Shown: positions 1-8,300, counted from the first letter of the stretch. The stretch is DNA of 64,000 nucleotides from Gammaproteobacteria bacterium RIFCSPHIGHO2_12_FULL_63_22 (GCA_001801685.1 MGYJ01000061.1:1-64000); one strand, 5' to 3'. Translations and numbers: made by a program. Notes: generated by a model not told the origin, from the sequence alone.

Positions 1-264
1 GTTGGCCTTGGAAGCGACCAACTGCGAATCGTCGTTGATATAGGTCTCCGACAGCCACTGTGCTGCTGTCATCTCGACGTAATCGGCGCGCATTTCCTTG
101 TTGACGCGGGCGACGAACTGGTCGGCGTTTTCATTCGGATCGATCTTGACCGTGCTGTCGCCAGCAGTGCCGGCCACGCCGGTGGGGTTGCTGCCCTTGC
201 AGCCGGCAAGCGCGAGCAGGCCGGCAGAAATGGCAAGGGTCAGTAGGGCGCGTTGGACAGTCAC
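1..264 (-). CDS. M2 family peptidyl-dipeptidase (ACE-like) lipoprotein, N-terminal fragment
   Basis: This is the first 88 codons of a gene that runs off the left edge. The GTG start at 264 is chosen because GGAG lies about seven bases upstream and a lipoprotein signal follows at once. The hydrophobic segment ends in LALAGC, a good lipobox with Cys near residue 20. After a short linker come FVARVNKEM and the block AAQWLSETYINDDSQLV, which is characteristic of bacterial angiotensin-converting-enzyme homologues (M2 zinc metallopeptidases that release C-terminal dipeptides). The zinc site HExxH lies beyond the window, so catalysis cannot be checked. The protein should be anchored on the periplasmic side. 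Confidence 0.82.
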   Translation of the reverse strand, partial: MTVQRALLTLAISAGLLALAGCKGSNPTGVAGTAGDSTVKIDPNENADQFVARVNKEMRADYVEMTAAQWLSETYINDDSQLVASKAN

Positions 265-311
265 GGCGAGCTCCGGAAAATGTGGGAAAAAATGGGGAAA
301 CGAAGGCTAGA

Positions 312-325
312 CCGGCAGCTGCCGG
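312..325. repeat. 14-bp perfect palindrome between two minus-strand genes
   Basis: CCGGCAGCTGCCGG is a perfect palindrome in the 98-base gap between the stop of the HEASH gene and the start of the M2 peptidase gene. It could form the stem of a weak terminator for the upstream gene, since a T-containing but interrupted stretch follows on the minus strand. It could equally be an operator. No clear promoter is seen in this gap. Confidence 0.35.
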
Positions 326-362
326 CGGCGCAAGTGCGAGGGCAGCATGGATGGGCTGCGGT

Positions 363-830
363 TCAGCGGCTGAATGATTCGAGCAGGCCGGGTGCGAAGG
401 CCTGCAGGCCTTCCCGGGCGTCGACGGCATCGGATTCGAACCAGGCCCGGGCCGAACCGAGCCGGAAGCTGTAGCCCCAGGCATCCATGTCCTGCATCAG
501 GCGATCGCTGCCGACGCCTTCGATGGCGTCGGCCAGCACGATCTGCAGGTAGCAGGCGGCGTCTTCTTCCAATACCGAGTCGCTGGCGTCCGTGTGCACC
601 GACGCGCGGCGTTCAGGCGGCATCACCAGCAGGTGGGAGGCTTCGTGCAACAGGGAGTGCACCGGCGTGTCGGCGCGCGCATACACGGTGCTGCCGACCA
701 GGCCCGCTTCGCATTCACCCCAGAAACTTCCCGGGATGGCCTCGCCGTCGGCGACGCGCGCGAGTTGCAGGCCCAGTGATTCCAGGAGACTGCGAGGCGC
801 GTCAAAACCAATGTCGACCAACCGAAGCAC
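363..830 (-). CDS. Small protein with HEASH (HExxH-type) motif
   Basis: Unknown protein of about 155 aa. The open frame can be extended to an ATG at 908, but those extra 26 codons are entirely the translation of a REP inverted repeat (GAASAAISD...). The GTG at 830, or a TTG at 821, just inside the repeat is therefore a more credible start. The sequence LLHEASHLL (His62 to His66) fits the HExxH zinc-peptidase signature, within a helix-like stretch, and is followed by a long acidic C-terminal half. No signal peptide is visible. It lies downstream of minE in the same direction. A minimal zincin-like fold is an inference; the metal ligand beyond HExxH is not identified. Confidence 0.6.
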   Translation of the reverse strand: MLRLVDIGFDAPRSLLESLGLQLARVADGEAIPGSFWGECEAGLVGSTVYARADTPVHSLLHEASHLLVMPPERRASVHTDASDSVLEEDAACYLQIVLADAIEGVGSDRLMQDMDAWGYSFRLGSARAWFESDAVDAREGLQAFAPGLLESFSR

Positions 831-833
831 AAC

Positions 834-903
834 TGTGGGAGCGGCTTCAGCCGCGATCGCTGCGGCGGCGGAGTCCGAAATCGCGGCTGAAGCCGCTCCC
901 ACA
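834..903. repeat. REP-type element pair (24-bp perfect inverted repeat)
   Basis: Two perfect 24-base arms, 834-857 and 880-903, face each other across a 22-base spacer. Each arm contains its own internal hairpin, GCGGCT-TC-AGCCGC, preceded by GTGGGA. This layout matches repetitive extragenic palindromes of pseudomonads and xanthomonads (GTGGGAGCGG... family), which are spread by RAYT transposases. It sits just after the minE stop, the usual intergenic position for REPs, and could protect or terminate the min transcript. No RAYT gene is present in the window. Confidence 0.8.
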
Positions 904-916
904 TTCATGGCTTGCT

Positions 917-1186
917 TCAGCCGTTGGCGACGGCGGATTTTTCCGGCAGCGCGACGGAAATGTCGAGGACCTCGTTGTCGCCGTCCTTGATCAGGTCGAC
1001 CTTCACTGCATCCACGTCCACGTTGACGTACTTGCGGATGACCTCGAGCAACTCGCGTTGCAACAGCGGCAGGTAATCGGGTGCGCCACGCAGGCTGCGT
1101 TCCTGCTGGATCAGGATGCGCAGGCGGTCCTTGGCGACATTGGCGGTGTTCTTGTTGCGGGCGACCAGGAAATCAAAGATGCCCAT
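917..1186 (-). CDS. minE: Cell division topological specificity factor MinE
   Basis: MinE binds membrane-bound MinD and stimulates its ATPase, which drives pole-to-pole oscillation so that the MinCD division inhibitor is lowest at midcell. The 89 aa match the family's usual length. The N-terminal part begins [22 protein letters not shown], containing the membrane-targeting helix and the MinD-contact strand, and the basic stretch [12 protein letters not shown] is followed by the C-terminal dimerisation domain ([12 protein letters not shown]). The start lies three bases after the minD stop, so the two genes are almost certainly cotranslated. Confidence 0.97.
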   Translation of the reverse strand: MGIFDFLVARNKNTANVAKDRLRILIQQERSLRGAPDYLPLLQRELLEVIRKYVNVDVDAVKVDLIKDGDNEVLDISVALPEKSAVANG

Positions 1187-1189
1187 GCC

Positions 1190-1999
1190 TCAGCTCCCGA
1201 AGATCTTCGAGAAGAAACCCTTCTTCTCGACGGTGGTGAAGCGCAGCGGCACGGTATCGCCCAGGATGCGGGCCACGGCATCGGTGTAGGCCTGACCGGC
1301 CTGCGACATGTCGTCCAGGATCACCGGCACGCCGGCGTTGGAGCTCTGCAGCACTTCGGGCGATTCGGGAATGACGCCGATCACCTTCAGGCCGAGGATT
1401 TCCTCGACGTCGGCGATGGACAGCATGTCACCCTTCTCGACGCGGATCGGGCTGTAGCGGGTAAGCAGCAAGTGCTCCTTCACGCGCTCGCCGTTCTCGG
1501 CCTTGCGGGTCTTGGAAGCAAGCAGGCCAAGGATGCGATCGGAGTCGCGCACGGATGACACTTCCGGGTTGACCACGACCACGGCGCGGTCGGCGAAATA
1601 CATCGCCAGGAACGCGCCTTTCTCGATGCCCGCCGGCGAATCGCAGACGATGAAGTCGAAGCCTTCCTCGGCGATGTCCTTCAGTACTTTCTCGACGCCT
1701 TCCTTGGTCAGCGCATCCTTGTCGCGCGTTTGCGATGCAGCCAGCACGTAAAGATTCTCGAAGCGCTTGTCCTTGATCAGGGCCTGGCGGATGGAGGCCT
1801 CGCCGAGCACGACGTTGACGAAGTCATACACCACGCGACGCTCGCAGCCCATGATCAGGTCGAGATTGCGCAGGCCGACGTCGAAGTCGATGACGGCTGT
1901 CTTCTTTCCAGCCTTGGCCAGGCCGCAAGCGATGCTGGCACTGGTGGTGGTCTTGCCGACGCCACCCTTGCCCGAGGTCACCACGATGATTTCCGCCAA
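1190..1999 (-). CDS. minD: Septum site-determining ATPase MinD
   Basis: MinD is a ParA/MinD-type ATPase that dimerises on the membrane with ATP, recruits MinC and is released by MinE. The deviant Walker A box GKGGVGKTT is at about residues 10-18, the family block DFDVGLRNLDLIMGCERRV follows, and the C-terminus KKGFFSKIFGS is the amphipathic membrane-targeting helix. The TTG at 1999 is chosen over an ATG at 2044: it gives the standard N-terminus (M)AEIIVVTSGKGG, has AGGAG seven bases upstream, and avoids overlapping the end of minC. The product is 269 aa, the normal family length. Confidence 0.96.
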   Translation of the reverse strand: MAEIIVVTSGKGGVGKTTTSASIACGLAKAGKKTAVIDFDVGLRNLDLIMGCERRVVYDFVNVVLGEASIRQALIKDKRFENLYVLAASQTRDKDALTKEGVEKVLKDIAEEGFDFIVCDSPAGIEKGAFLAMYFADRAVVVVNPEVSSVRDSDRILGLLASKTRKAENGERVKEHLLLTRYSPIRVEKGDMLSIADVEEILGLKVIGVIPESPEVLQSSNAGVPVILDDMSQAGQAYTDAVARILGDTVPLRFTTVEKKGFFSKIFGS

Positions 2000-2027
2000 G
2001 TTGTTTCTCCTGGATGCCGCTATGGGT

Positions 2028-2804
2028 TCAAGCCAGCGCTTCAATGCGCAGGCTGTCGTTTTCGAGCCAGATCTGCACGGGTTTGCCGATCAGGTCCTTT
2101 GGAATCTCTTCAAGTACTTTGTACGTGCCGGCGATTGCGACCAACTCGGCATTGAATTCGCGGCAAAAAATGCGCGCCGTCGCCAGGCCACCGGCGCCAG
2201 CCAGCGCGCGACCGCGTAGCGCGCCGTAGATGTGGATCGAGCCATCGGCGATGACTTCGGCGCCGGCGCCCACCGTCGCGCAGACGGTGAGGTCGCGATC
2301 CTGTGCGTAGATTTGTTGACCCGAGCGCACCGGGGTCACGTGCATCATTCCCGGCGATGCAGCCGTCGGCGGCGCGACCGGTACCGCTGCGGCACTTGCA
2401 GGTTTCGCAGCAGGCACGGGTTCGCTGGGTTGCGGTGGCGCGGCTTGCGCCACCACCGAGCCGGTCTCGTAGGCCGCGCGGAATTTCGCGAGCAGGGGCA
2501 AGCCCACTTCGCGCGACAAGGATTCGATTGCACTGGTGCCATAGGCAATGGCGACGGGAAGCACGCCCGCGCCGTGAAGGCCATCGACCAGTGCTTTGAC
2601 CGTCGATGCATCCGGACAATCGCTCAGTCCGCCGAAATCGAGGATGACCGCGGCACGCTGGAACAATTTCGGCGCGCTGCGCACGCGATCAGCCATCTCG
2701 GCGCAAATTTTCGAGACATCGAGGTTGCGGATTCGCAGGTTGGCGATGCCGACCTGTCCGATCTTGAGTTCGCCCGCTTGTTCGTAATCCGGAATCGCCG
2801 ACAT
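2028..2804 (-). CDS. minC: Septum site-determining protein MinC
   Basis: MinC inhibits FtsZ assembly away from midcell when it is recruited to the membrane by MinD. Of 258 aa, roughly 1-105 form the N-terminal FtsZ-inhibiting domain, an Ala/Pro-rich linker spans about 115-155, and the rest is the right-handed beta-helix domain that binds MinD and dimerises (IYAQDRDLTV, DGSIHIYGALRGRALAG). The ATG at 2804 is used because residues before it in the open frame belong to the preceding GNAT gene read out of frame. It lies only two bases after the GNAT stop, which suggests translational coupling. Confidence 0.95.
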   Translation of the reverse strand: MSAIPDYEQAGELKIGQVGIANLRIRNLDVSKICAEMADRVRSAPKLFQRAAVILDFGGLSDCPDASTVKALVDGLHGAGVLPVAIAYGTSAIESLSREVGLPLLAKFRAAYETGSVVAQAAPPQPSEPVPAAKPASAAAVPVAPPTAASPGMMHVTPVRSGQQIYAQDRDLTVCATVGAGAEVIADGSIHIYGALRGRALAGAGGLATARIFCREFNAELVAIAGTYKVLEEIPKDLIGKPVQIWLENDSLRIEALA

Positions 2805-2806
2805 GC

Positions 2807-3403
2807 TCAGGTGCCGGTGGCGCGCTGCGGCTTGCGGCCGGGAAGGGCGCGCGCAGCCAGCCAGGGCTGGTCGGGCAGGTTGCCGTCGTAGGATCGGTGC
2901 ACGAACGGATAACTGCACAGTTCCTTGATGAGCATCGCGGCGCGGACGCCGGGACCTTCCATCACGTGCTGGCCCACTTCACGGAAACCGAAGCTGCCAT
3001 GGAACAGAAGTGCGGGGTGGCTGCTGCCTTCGAGAAACACTTCGGCAGCCAGGCGCGGCACGCGCACTTCAGCGAAACTCTGCACGTCGCCATAGAACAC
3101 GCGGCCCACACCGGCGCCACGGCGGGTGCTGGCGATGACGATGCGATCGATATAAAGGAATTCCGGATAGCGGTCGCGGAACCAGAGGAAGTTGGGGCTG
3201 TCGTGGTCGGCATCCTGGGTTACGCCCACCAGGAAACCAGCGAGCAGGCCGTCTTTTTCGGCGACCCGGAAGTAATCGGCGTTTTCCCAGAAGAACCGGA
3301 GCTTGCCGGCGTCCATCGGAAGGATCCCGGGTCCGGCTGCATTGTTCAGTGCAAGAACCAGATCCAGCTCGTGCTCGCGCACGTCGCGGATGACGATCGA
3401 CAT
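2807..3403 (-). CDS. GNAT family N-acetyltransferase
   Basis: A 198-aa acetyltransferase of the GNAT superfamily, which transfers the acetyl group of acetyl-CoA to an amine. The acetyl-CoA-binding motif A is visible as RRGAGVG at residues 94-100, after the core strand FLYIDRIVIA. A late motif ALLFHGSFGFREVG matches the typical GNAT beta5-alpha4 element. The substrate is unknown. It is the first gene of the GNAT-minC-minD-minE unit; its stop is two bases from the minC start. On the minus strand upstream there is a GATAAT (-10-like, 3466-3471) without a convincing -35. Confidence 0.85.
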   Translation of the reverse strand: MSIVIRDVREHELDLVLALNNAAGPGILPMDAGKLRFFWENADYFRVAEKDGLLAGFLVGVTQDADHDSPNFLWFRDRYPEFLYIDRIVIASTRRGAGVGRVFYGDVQSFAEVRVPRLAAEVFLEGSSHPALLFHGSFGFREVGQHVMEGPGVRAAMLIKELCSYPFVHRSYDGNLPDQPWLAARALPGRKPQRATGT

Positions 3404-3572
3404 TTTCGGTGTGACTCCCAGATTTCCGGCGCGTCACCCTGGGGGCGGGCGTCGTGCTGCGGCGGATTATCGCATGGACTTTTGCGCAGCGGCGACGGCA
3501 ATCCGCAGTCATTGGCTGTTAAAAGTCCGTTACCCGTGACTTTCGGGCCGCCTTAACAGGCGTGGGGTCGCC

Positions 3573-3578
3573 TACTAT
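3573..3578 (+). promoter_or_regulatory. Putative -10 element (TACTAT) for the sensor kinase gene
   Basis: TACTAT matches TATAAT at five of six positions and ends six bases before the ATG at 3585, so the transcript would start at or next to the start codon. No strong -35 is visible, and no Shine-Dalgarno sequence precedes the ATG. This is suggestive of a leaderless message, not proof of one. Confidence 0.35.
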
Positions 3579-3584
3579 GTGGCC

Positions 3585-4754
3585 ATGCCGATGCGACTTA
3601 CCCACACCCAACTGCTGCGCTACGCGGGCTTGTTCACCTGGGCCGTGGTCGGCGTTCCCCTGGCGCTCAGCAGTTGGTACTTCCCGATCGTCGAACCGGA
3701 AGAACTCCGGGCGGCCTCGACCGATCTGGTGGGATCCGGATTCGCCTACGTAGTTTTCGGCATTGCCTACTGGCTGGTGACCCGGGACCTCGGGGCGCGG
3801 ACGCCGCGCAAGTTCGATGTCGTCTTGCTGGCCGTGCTGACTTTCTCGGCGATTGCGCTGAGCAAGCTCAGCGGAACCGGGCTTGGCAGCATCCTGCTGA
3901 TGCTGGTGTCCGGCGTGATTCCCTGGCTGATGCCGCTGGGCGTGGGCATCGCCTGGCTGATCCTGATGCACGTGCCGCTGGTTCCGGTGTTCCTGGAATT
4001 CGAGAATTTCACCCCGGTGTTCGCCGTGCTGCAGGCGGTCATGTACGCGGGCTATTCCAGCTTCACCTTCATCACCGGCCTTGTTGCACGGCAGCAAGCG
4101 CAGGCGCGTGAGGAACAACGGCGGCTCAATGCCGAGCTGCGGGCGACCCGGGCCTTGCTGGCCGAGAGCTCGCGGATGAGCGAGCGCCTGCGCATCTCGC
4201 GGGAACTGCACGATTTGCTGGGCCACCACCTGACGGCGCTCAGCTTGAACCTGGAGGTGGCCGGCCACCTCGCCGAGGGCAAGGCGCTCGAGCACGTCCG
4301 GCAAAGCCATACCCTGGCCAAGCTGTTGCTGACCGACGTGCGCGAAGTGGTCAGCGAGATGCGCGAGGACGGCGGCATCGACCTGACCCACGCATTGAAG
4401 GTGCTGGTGGAAGGCGTGCCTGCCCTGCGGGTGGACCTGGAGCTTCCCGAACGCCTGCATATCGAGGACCCGGAGCGCGCGCAGGTCCTGCTGCGTTGCG
4501 CCCAGGAGATCATCACCAATACCGTGCGGCACTCCGGCGCCAGCCGTTTGAACCTGACCATGACCCAGGATGCCGACGAGATCCGCCTGGCGGCTCGCGA
4601 CAACGGACGGGGCTGCGAGCTGGCGAAACCCGGCAACGGGCTGCGCGGCATGCGCGAGAGACTTTCCGCCTACGGCGGCCAAGTGGATATCATCACCGCA
4701 CCCGGGCAGGGCTTTGCCCTTGACGTGCGCATACCGCTGGAGGCGGCAACATGA
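3585..4754 (+). CDS. Sensor histidine kinase, DesK/NarX type (HisKA_3)
   Basis: A 389-aa membrane histidine kinase that should phosphorylate the response regulator encoded next. The first 165 residues or so carry about five hydrophobic segments, with little periplasmic sequence, so the signal is probably sensed within or near the membrane. Then follow a short coiled coil (RQQAQAREEQRRLNAEL), the dimerisation box RELHDLLGHH with phospho-accepting His209, and the ATPase domain with TNTVRHS, DNGRG and GNGLRGMRER. Alternative starts are GTG 3579 and ATG 3591. The stop overlaps the regulator's ATG by four bases (ATGA). Confidence 0.92.
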   Translation: MPMRLTHTQLLRYAGLFTWAVVGVPLALSSWYFPIVEPEELRAASTDLVGSGFAYVVFGIAYWLVTRDLGARTPRKFDVVLLAVLTFSAIALSKLSGTGLGSILLMLVSGVIPWLMPLGVGIAWLILMHVPLVPVFLEFENFTPVFAVLQAVMYAGYSSFTFITGLVARQQAQAREEQRRLNAELRATRALLAESSRMSERLRISRELHDLLGHHLTALSLNLEVAGHLAEGKALEHVRQSHTLAKLLLTDVREVVSEMREDGGIDLTHALKVLVEGVPALRVDLELPERLHIEDPERAQVLLRCAQEIITNTVRHSGASRLNLTMTQDADEIRLAARDNGRGCELAKPGNGLRGMRERLSAYGGQVDIITAPGQGFALDVRIPLEAAT

Positions 4755-5392
4755 TCCGAGTCTGCCTGGTCGACGACCAGACCCTGGTGCGCCAGGGCGT
4801 CCGATCCCTGCTGGAGCTGGCCGACAACATCGAAGTCGTGGCGGAAGCCTCCGACGGCCGGCAGGCCGTGGAGCTGATTCCCCAGATCAAGCCTGATGTC
4901 GTGCTGATGGACATGCGCATGCCGATCATGTCGGGCCTGGAAGCCTTGCAGGCGCTGGCTGCCAAGGGCGAACTCCCGCCCACCATCATCCTGACTACTT
5001 TCGACGACGACCAGCTGGTGCTTGCCGGCATCAAGGTCGGCGCCCGCGGCTACCTGCTGAAAGACGTCACCCTGGACCAGCTGGTTTCCGCGATCCAGAC
5101 TGTTGCCGATGGCGGTTCCCTGGTGCAGCCGGCGGTAACCCAGCGCCTGCTGTCCGGCCTGGAAGGCCTGCACAACGCCTTCGTCAGCCTGGAACAACCC
5201 GACCCGCTGACCGATCGGGAAACAGAGATCCTGCGCCTGATGGCAGGCGGCTTCTCCAACAAGGAGATCGCCAATTCCCTGGGCGTGGCCGAGGGCACCG
5301 TCAAGAACCACGTATCCAACATCCTTTCGAAGCTGGGGGTGCGGGACCGCACCCGGGCCGTGCTGAAGGCCTTCGAGCTGAAGCTGGTGTGA
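4751..5392 (+). CDS. Two-component response regulator, NarL/FixJ (LuxR-HTH) family
   Basis: A 213-aa DNA-binding response regulator. The receiver domain (1-120) has the acidic pair Asp8-Asp9, the phosphorylation site Asp54 (VVLMDMRMP), Thr82 and Lys104 (GYLLKD). The C-terminal helix-turn-helix, about 148-205, reads LTDRETEILRLMAGGFSNKE and then VKNHVSNILSKLGVRDR, typical of LuxR-type domains. It overlaps the kinase gene by four bases and is clearly its partner. Targets are unknown; the SRPBCC membrane protein gene just downstream is one candidate. Confidence 0.94.
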   Translation: MIRVCLVDDQTLVRQGVRSLLELADNIEVVAEASDGRQAVELIPQIKPDVVLMDMRMPIMSGLEALQALAAKGELPPTIILTTFDDDQLVLAGIKVGARGYLLKDVTLDQLVSAIQTVADGGSLVQPAVTQRLLSGLEGLHNAFVSLEQPDPLTDRETEILRLMAGGFSNKEIANSLGVAEGTVKNHVSNILSKLGVRDRTRAVLKAFELKLV

Positions 5393-5510
5393 GCCCAATC
5401 ACCATCGCGGTGCAAGCCCCTGCCGGTCACCGGTTTGACCTGTTATCCTCTCGGGTTCCTGCCCGGGCGAAGCGTTCCCCTGGCGAGGGACGTGCCTGGA
5501 GAGCCGCCGA

Positions 5511-6578
5511 ATGACCCGTTTTATCGAATTCCTGATTTCCCTGCTGATCGTCGTCGTCGTATTCGTCGTGATTGGCCTGTTCCTGCCTGCAAAGCGCATG
5601 TACAGCTACAGCATCGAGACCAACCGTCCGATGTCCACGGTGAACGACCTGTTCAACGGCTTCAGCCGGTTCAGGGACTGGAACCCGCTCCTGCGCTACG
5701 ACCCCCGCGCCAAGTATGAAATCAGCGGTCCGGCCGAAGGCCCGGGTGCGAAGTTCAGCTACCAGTCGCGCGACAAGGTCATCGGCAACGGTTCCTGGGA
5801 AATCGTCGAATCCATTCCCGGCGAGAAGATCAAGTACAAGCTGACCGGCCCGGCCAGCGGCAAGGACAAGTCCATGACCATCCGCCTGACGCGGACGGGG
5901 CAGGGCAACAAGAACGTCAAGATCACCCAGGAATACCGGGTGAACTACGGCTGGGACATCATCGGCCGCTACGCGGGCCTGTACGTGAACCGCAACATCG
6001 GCGACGACGTGAAGCGCGGCCTCGACAAGTTCAGCGGGTTGCTCGCGACCATCCCCCGCTTCGATTATTCGCAGCATCCGGGCACGTTCGAGATCATCCA
6101 GATGCCCACCCAGGACATCCTGCTGGTCAGCACGGCGTCCAAGCGCAACAACGAAGACATCATGTCCGCCATGGAGAACCAGGTCAGCTGGATCAACAAG
6201 GTGATGGAAGCCAACGGCCTGGTGGCCAATGGCCCGCTGCGCATCGTGACCACCGAGTTCACCAGCGACAGCTATGCCTTCGACGTGGTGCAGCCGGTCC
6301 GCCGCGCCACCGACGCCGAGGGCGTTGCCGCCGGCGCAAAGATGTCGCTGCGCCTGGAAGGTCCGGTCAGCTACGACCAGATTCCCGCGCGTCGCGTCGC
6401 CAAGACCAGCTATACCGGTCCGTCGCCGGGCCTGGCCCGCGTGCGCGACCTGTTGCGTGCCTGGGCGATGACCCACGGTGCCGACACCCACGACCGTCCG
6501 TACGAGGAATACATGGGTGGCGTTTCGACCATGCTCGACGAAGACGCCCATTTCAACGTGTACTGGCCGCTGAAGTAA
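5511..6578 (+). CDS. Membrane-anchored SRPBCC (START-like) protein with GyrI-like C-terminal domain
   Basis: A 355-aa protein with one N-terminal membrane segment (about residues 8-25), so most of it is probably periplasmic or membrane-proximal. Residues about 35-175 look like a polyketide-cyclase/START-like SRPBCC domain (FSRFRDWNPLLRYDPRAKYE; GNGSWEIVESIPGEKIKY), which binds hydrophobic ligands. Residues about 200-355 resemble the GyrI-like effector-binding fold (IPARRVAKTSYTGP, ending in FNVYWPLK). The ligand is unknown. The start ATG lies in the 118-base gap after the response regulator, with GGAG about seven bases upstream. A strong terminator follows the stop. Confidence 0.8.
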   Translation: MTRFIEFLISLLIVVVVFVVIGLFLPAKRMYSYSIETNRPMSTVNDLFNGFSRFRDWNPLLRYDPRAKYEISGPAEGPGAKFSYQSRDKVIGNGSWEIVESIPGEKIKYKLTGPASGKDKSMTIRLTRTGQGNKNVKITQEYRVNYGWDIIGRYAGLYVNRNIGDDVKRGLDKFSGLLATIPRFDYSQHPGTFEIIQMPTQDILLVSTASKRNNEDIMSAMENQVSWINKVMEANGLVANGPLRIVTTEFTSDSYAFDVVQPVRRATDAEGVAAGAKMSLRLEGPVSYDQIPARRVAKTSYTGPSPGLARVRDLLRAWAMTHGADTHDRPYEEYMGGVSTMLDEDAHFNVYWPLK

Positions 6579-6591
6579 GAATTGAAATGCG

Positions 6592-6620
6592 AGGGCGGGC
6601 GAAAGCCCGCCCTTCGTTTT
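6592..6620 (+). terminator. Intrinsic terminator after the SRPBCC gene
   Basis: A nine-base-pair stem (6592-6600 with 6605-6613) closed by a GAAA tetraloop is followed by TCGTTTT. It separates the SRPBCC gene from the ABC module. Confidence 0.9.
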
Positions 6621-6639
6621 GGACCAAGCCCGGGCTCCG

Positions 6640-7569
6640 ATGATCGAAGCAAGCGCCCTGCGAAAACGATATGGAAGACTGGTGGCCGTCGACGGTATCA
6701 GCTTCAAGGCTGAACCCGGCGAAGTGCTGGGGTTCCTCGGTCCCAACGGGGCCGGCAAATCCACCACGATGAAACTGATCGCCGGCTTCCTGGTGCCGAG
6801 CGAGGGCAGCGCGCGCGTCTGCGGACATGACGTGCAGTCGGATCCGATGGCGGCGCGGCGCGCGTTGGGCTACCTGCCTGAAGGCGCGCCTTCCTATGGC
6901 GAGATGACCCCGCGATCGCTGCTGTCATTCATTGCCGACCTGCGCGGCCTGCGCGGCGCCCATCGACGGCAGCGGCTGGACTTCGTGATCTCGCGCCTGG
7001 CGCTGGAATCGGTGCTCGGACAATCGGTGGAGACCTTGTCGAAGGGCTTCCGGCGTCGGCTCGGTTTGGCCATGGCCATCGTGCACGACCCGGCCGCGCT
7101 GATCCTGGATGAGCCGACCGACGGCCTGGATCCGAACCAGAAACATGAAGTGCGTGCGCTGATTTCCGAACTGGCGAAGGAAAGGACGCTGCTGGTGTCC
7201 ACCCACATCCTCGAGGAAGTGGAGTCGGTGTGCACGCGCGCCATCATCATTGCGCGCGGCAAGATCCTGGCGGACGACACGCCATCGGGCTTGCTCGCGC
7301 GCTCGCGCTACCACAATGCGATTTCACTGCAGCCGGTGGACAGCATCGCTGCGCGTGCGGCGCTAGACGGCATGCCCGGCGTCAGCGGTTTCGAACTCGA
7401 CGAGCGCCTGTCGCGCCTTTATGTATTTCCGCAGGGCCGCACGCTGTCCCAGGAAGCCGTGGCCGAGCGTTTGCGACAGCGCGCCGTCGCATTCAGCGGC
7501 CTGCGTCCCGAGCACGGTCGCCTGGATGAAGTCTTCCGTCGCATCACTGCGGAGGGGGTCGAGCGATGA
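6640..7569 (+). CDS. ABC transporter ATP-binding protein, GldA-like
   Basis: A 309-aa ABC ATPase. Walker A GPNGAGKST is at 34-42, followed by the signature-like LSKGFRRRLGLA, Walker B LILDEPTDGLDP and the H-loop LVSTHILEE. The roughly 80-residue C-terminal extension is typical of the CcmA/NatA/GldA class. The ATG at 6640 is preferred to a TTG at 6619 that lies in the terminator's T-tract. It overlaps the permease gene by four bases. Together with the next two genes it makes a GldA-GldF-GldG-like set, named after the Flavobacterium gliding proteins; in non-gliding Proteobacteria the role is unknown. Confidence 0.88.
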   Translation: MIEASALRKRYGRLVAVDGISFKAEPGEVLGFLGPNGAGKSTTMKLIAGFLVPSEGSARVCGHDVQSDPMAARRALGYLPEGAPSYGEMTPRSLLSFIADLRGLRGAHRRQRLDFVISRLALESVLGQSVETLSKGFRRRLGLAMAIVHDPAALILDEPTDGLDPNQKHEVRALISELAKERTLLVSTHILEEVESVCTRAIIIARGKILADDTPSGLLARSRYHNAISLQPVDSIAARAALDGMPGVSGFELDERLSRLYVFPQGRTLSQEAVAERLRQRAVAFSGLRPEHGRLDEVFRRITAEGVER

Positions 7570-8300
7570 GGCAGGCCTTCGCCATCTTCAGGCGCGAGTT
7601 CGCCAGTTATTTCGCAACGCCGCTGGCGGCGGTGTTCATCGTCATCTTCCTGTTGTTGTCCGGCGCGTTCACGTTCTTCCTCGGCAACTTCTTCGAGACC
7701 GGACAAGCCGACCTGCAGGTTTTCTTCCGCTTCCATCCCTGGCTGTACCTGCTGCTGGTGCCGCCGGTGGCGATGGGCCTGTGGGCGGAAGAGCGCAAGT
7801 CCGGCACCATCGAGTTGTTGCTGACCCAGCCGGTGACCTTGTGGCAGGCGGTGTTGGGGAAGTTCGTTGCGGCCTGGCTGTTCGTTGCGCTGGCCCTCGC
7901 GCTGACGTTTCCCTTGTGGATCACCGTCAACTGGCTCGGCGATCCGGACAATGGCGTGATCGTCGCCAGTTATGTCGGCAGCCTGTTGATGGCAGGCGGT
8001 TTCCTGGCTATCGGAAGTTGCTTGTCGGCGCTTTCGCGCAGTTCGGTGGTCGCCTTCATCCTGATCGTGCTGGTCAGCCTGTTGTTCCTTCTTGCCGGAT
8101 TTCCGCTGGTGCTTGGCCCATTGCAGGCGGTGCTGCCACAAGCGACGGTGGATGCCGTCAGCAGCCTGAGCTTCCTTACCCATTTCCAGGCGATCACGCG
8201 CGGCGTGCTCGACCTGCGTGACTTGCTCTATTTCCTGTTGACGATTTCCGCGTGGCTGTTCGCCACGGTGCTGGTGATCGAGATCAAGAAGGCCGACTGA
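7566..8300 (+). CDS. ABC transporter permease, GldF-like (ABC-2 type)
   Basis: A 244-aa integral membrane protein with about six hydrophobic helices, beginning FRREFASYFATPLAAVFIVIF and containing the ABC-2 family block EERKSGTIELLLTQPVT. It should form the membrane channel powered by the preceding ATPase. The start overlaps the ATPase stop (ATGA), and its stop overlaps the next start by one base (TGATG), so all three should be made in fixed ratio. The substrate is not evident from the sequence. Confidence 0.88.
   Translation: MRQAFAIFRREFASYFATPLAAVFIVIFLLLSGAFTFFLGNFFETGQADLQVFFRFHPWLYLLLVPPVAMGLWAEERKSGTIELLLTQPVTLWQAVLGKFVAAWLFVALALALTFPLWITVNWLGDPDNGVIVASYVGSLLMAGGFLAIGSCLSALSRSSVVAFILIVLVSLLFLLAGFPLVLGPLQAVLPQATVDAVSSLSFLTHFQAITRGVLDLRDLLYFLLTISAWLFATVLVIEIKKAD

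Noticed and set aside
374..1558. A 394-codon plus-strand frame across minE and minD
   Set aside because: Antisense to the min genes and disrupted by the REP in meaning; low-complexity Arg/Ala content.
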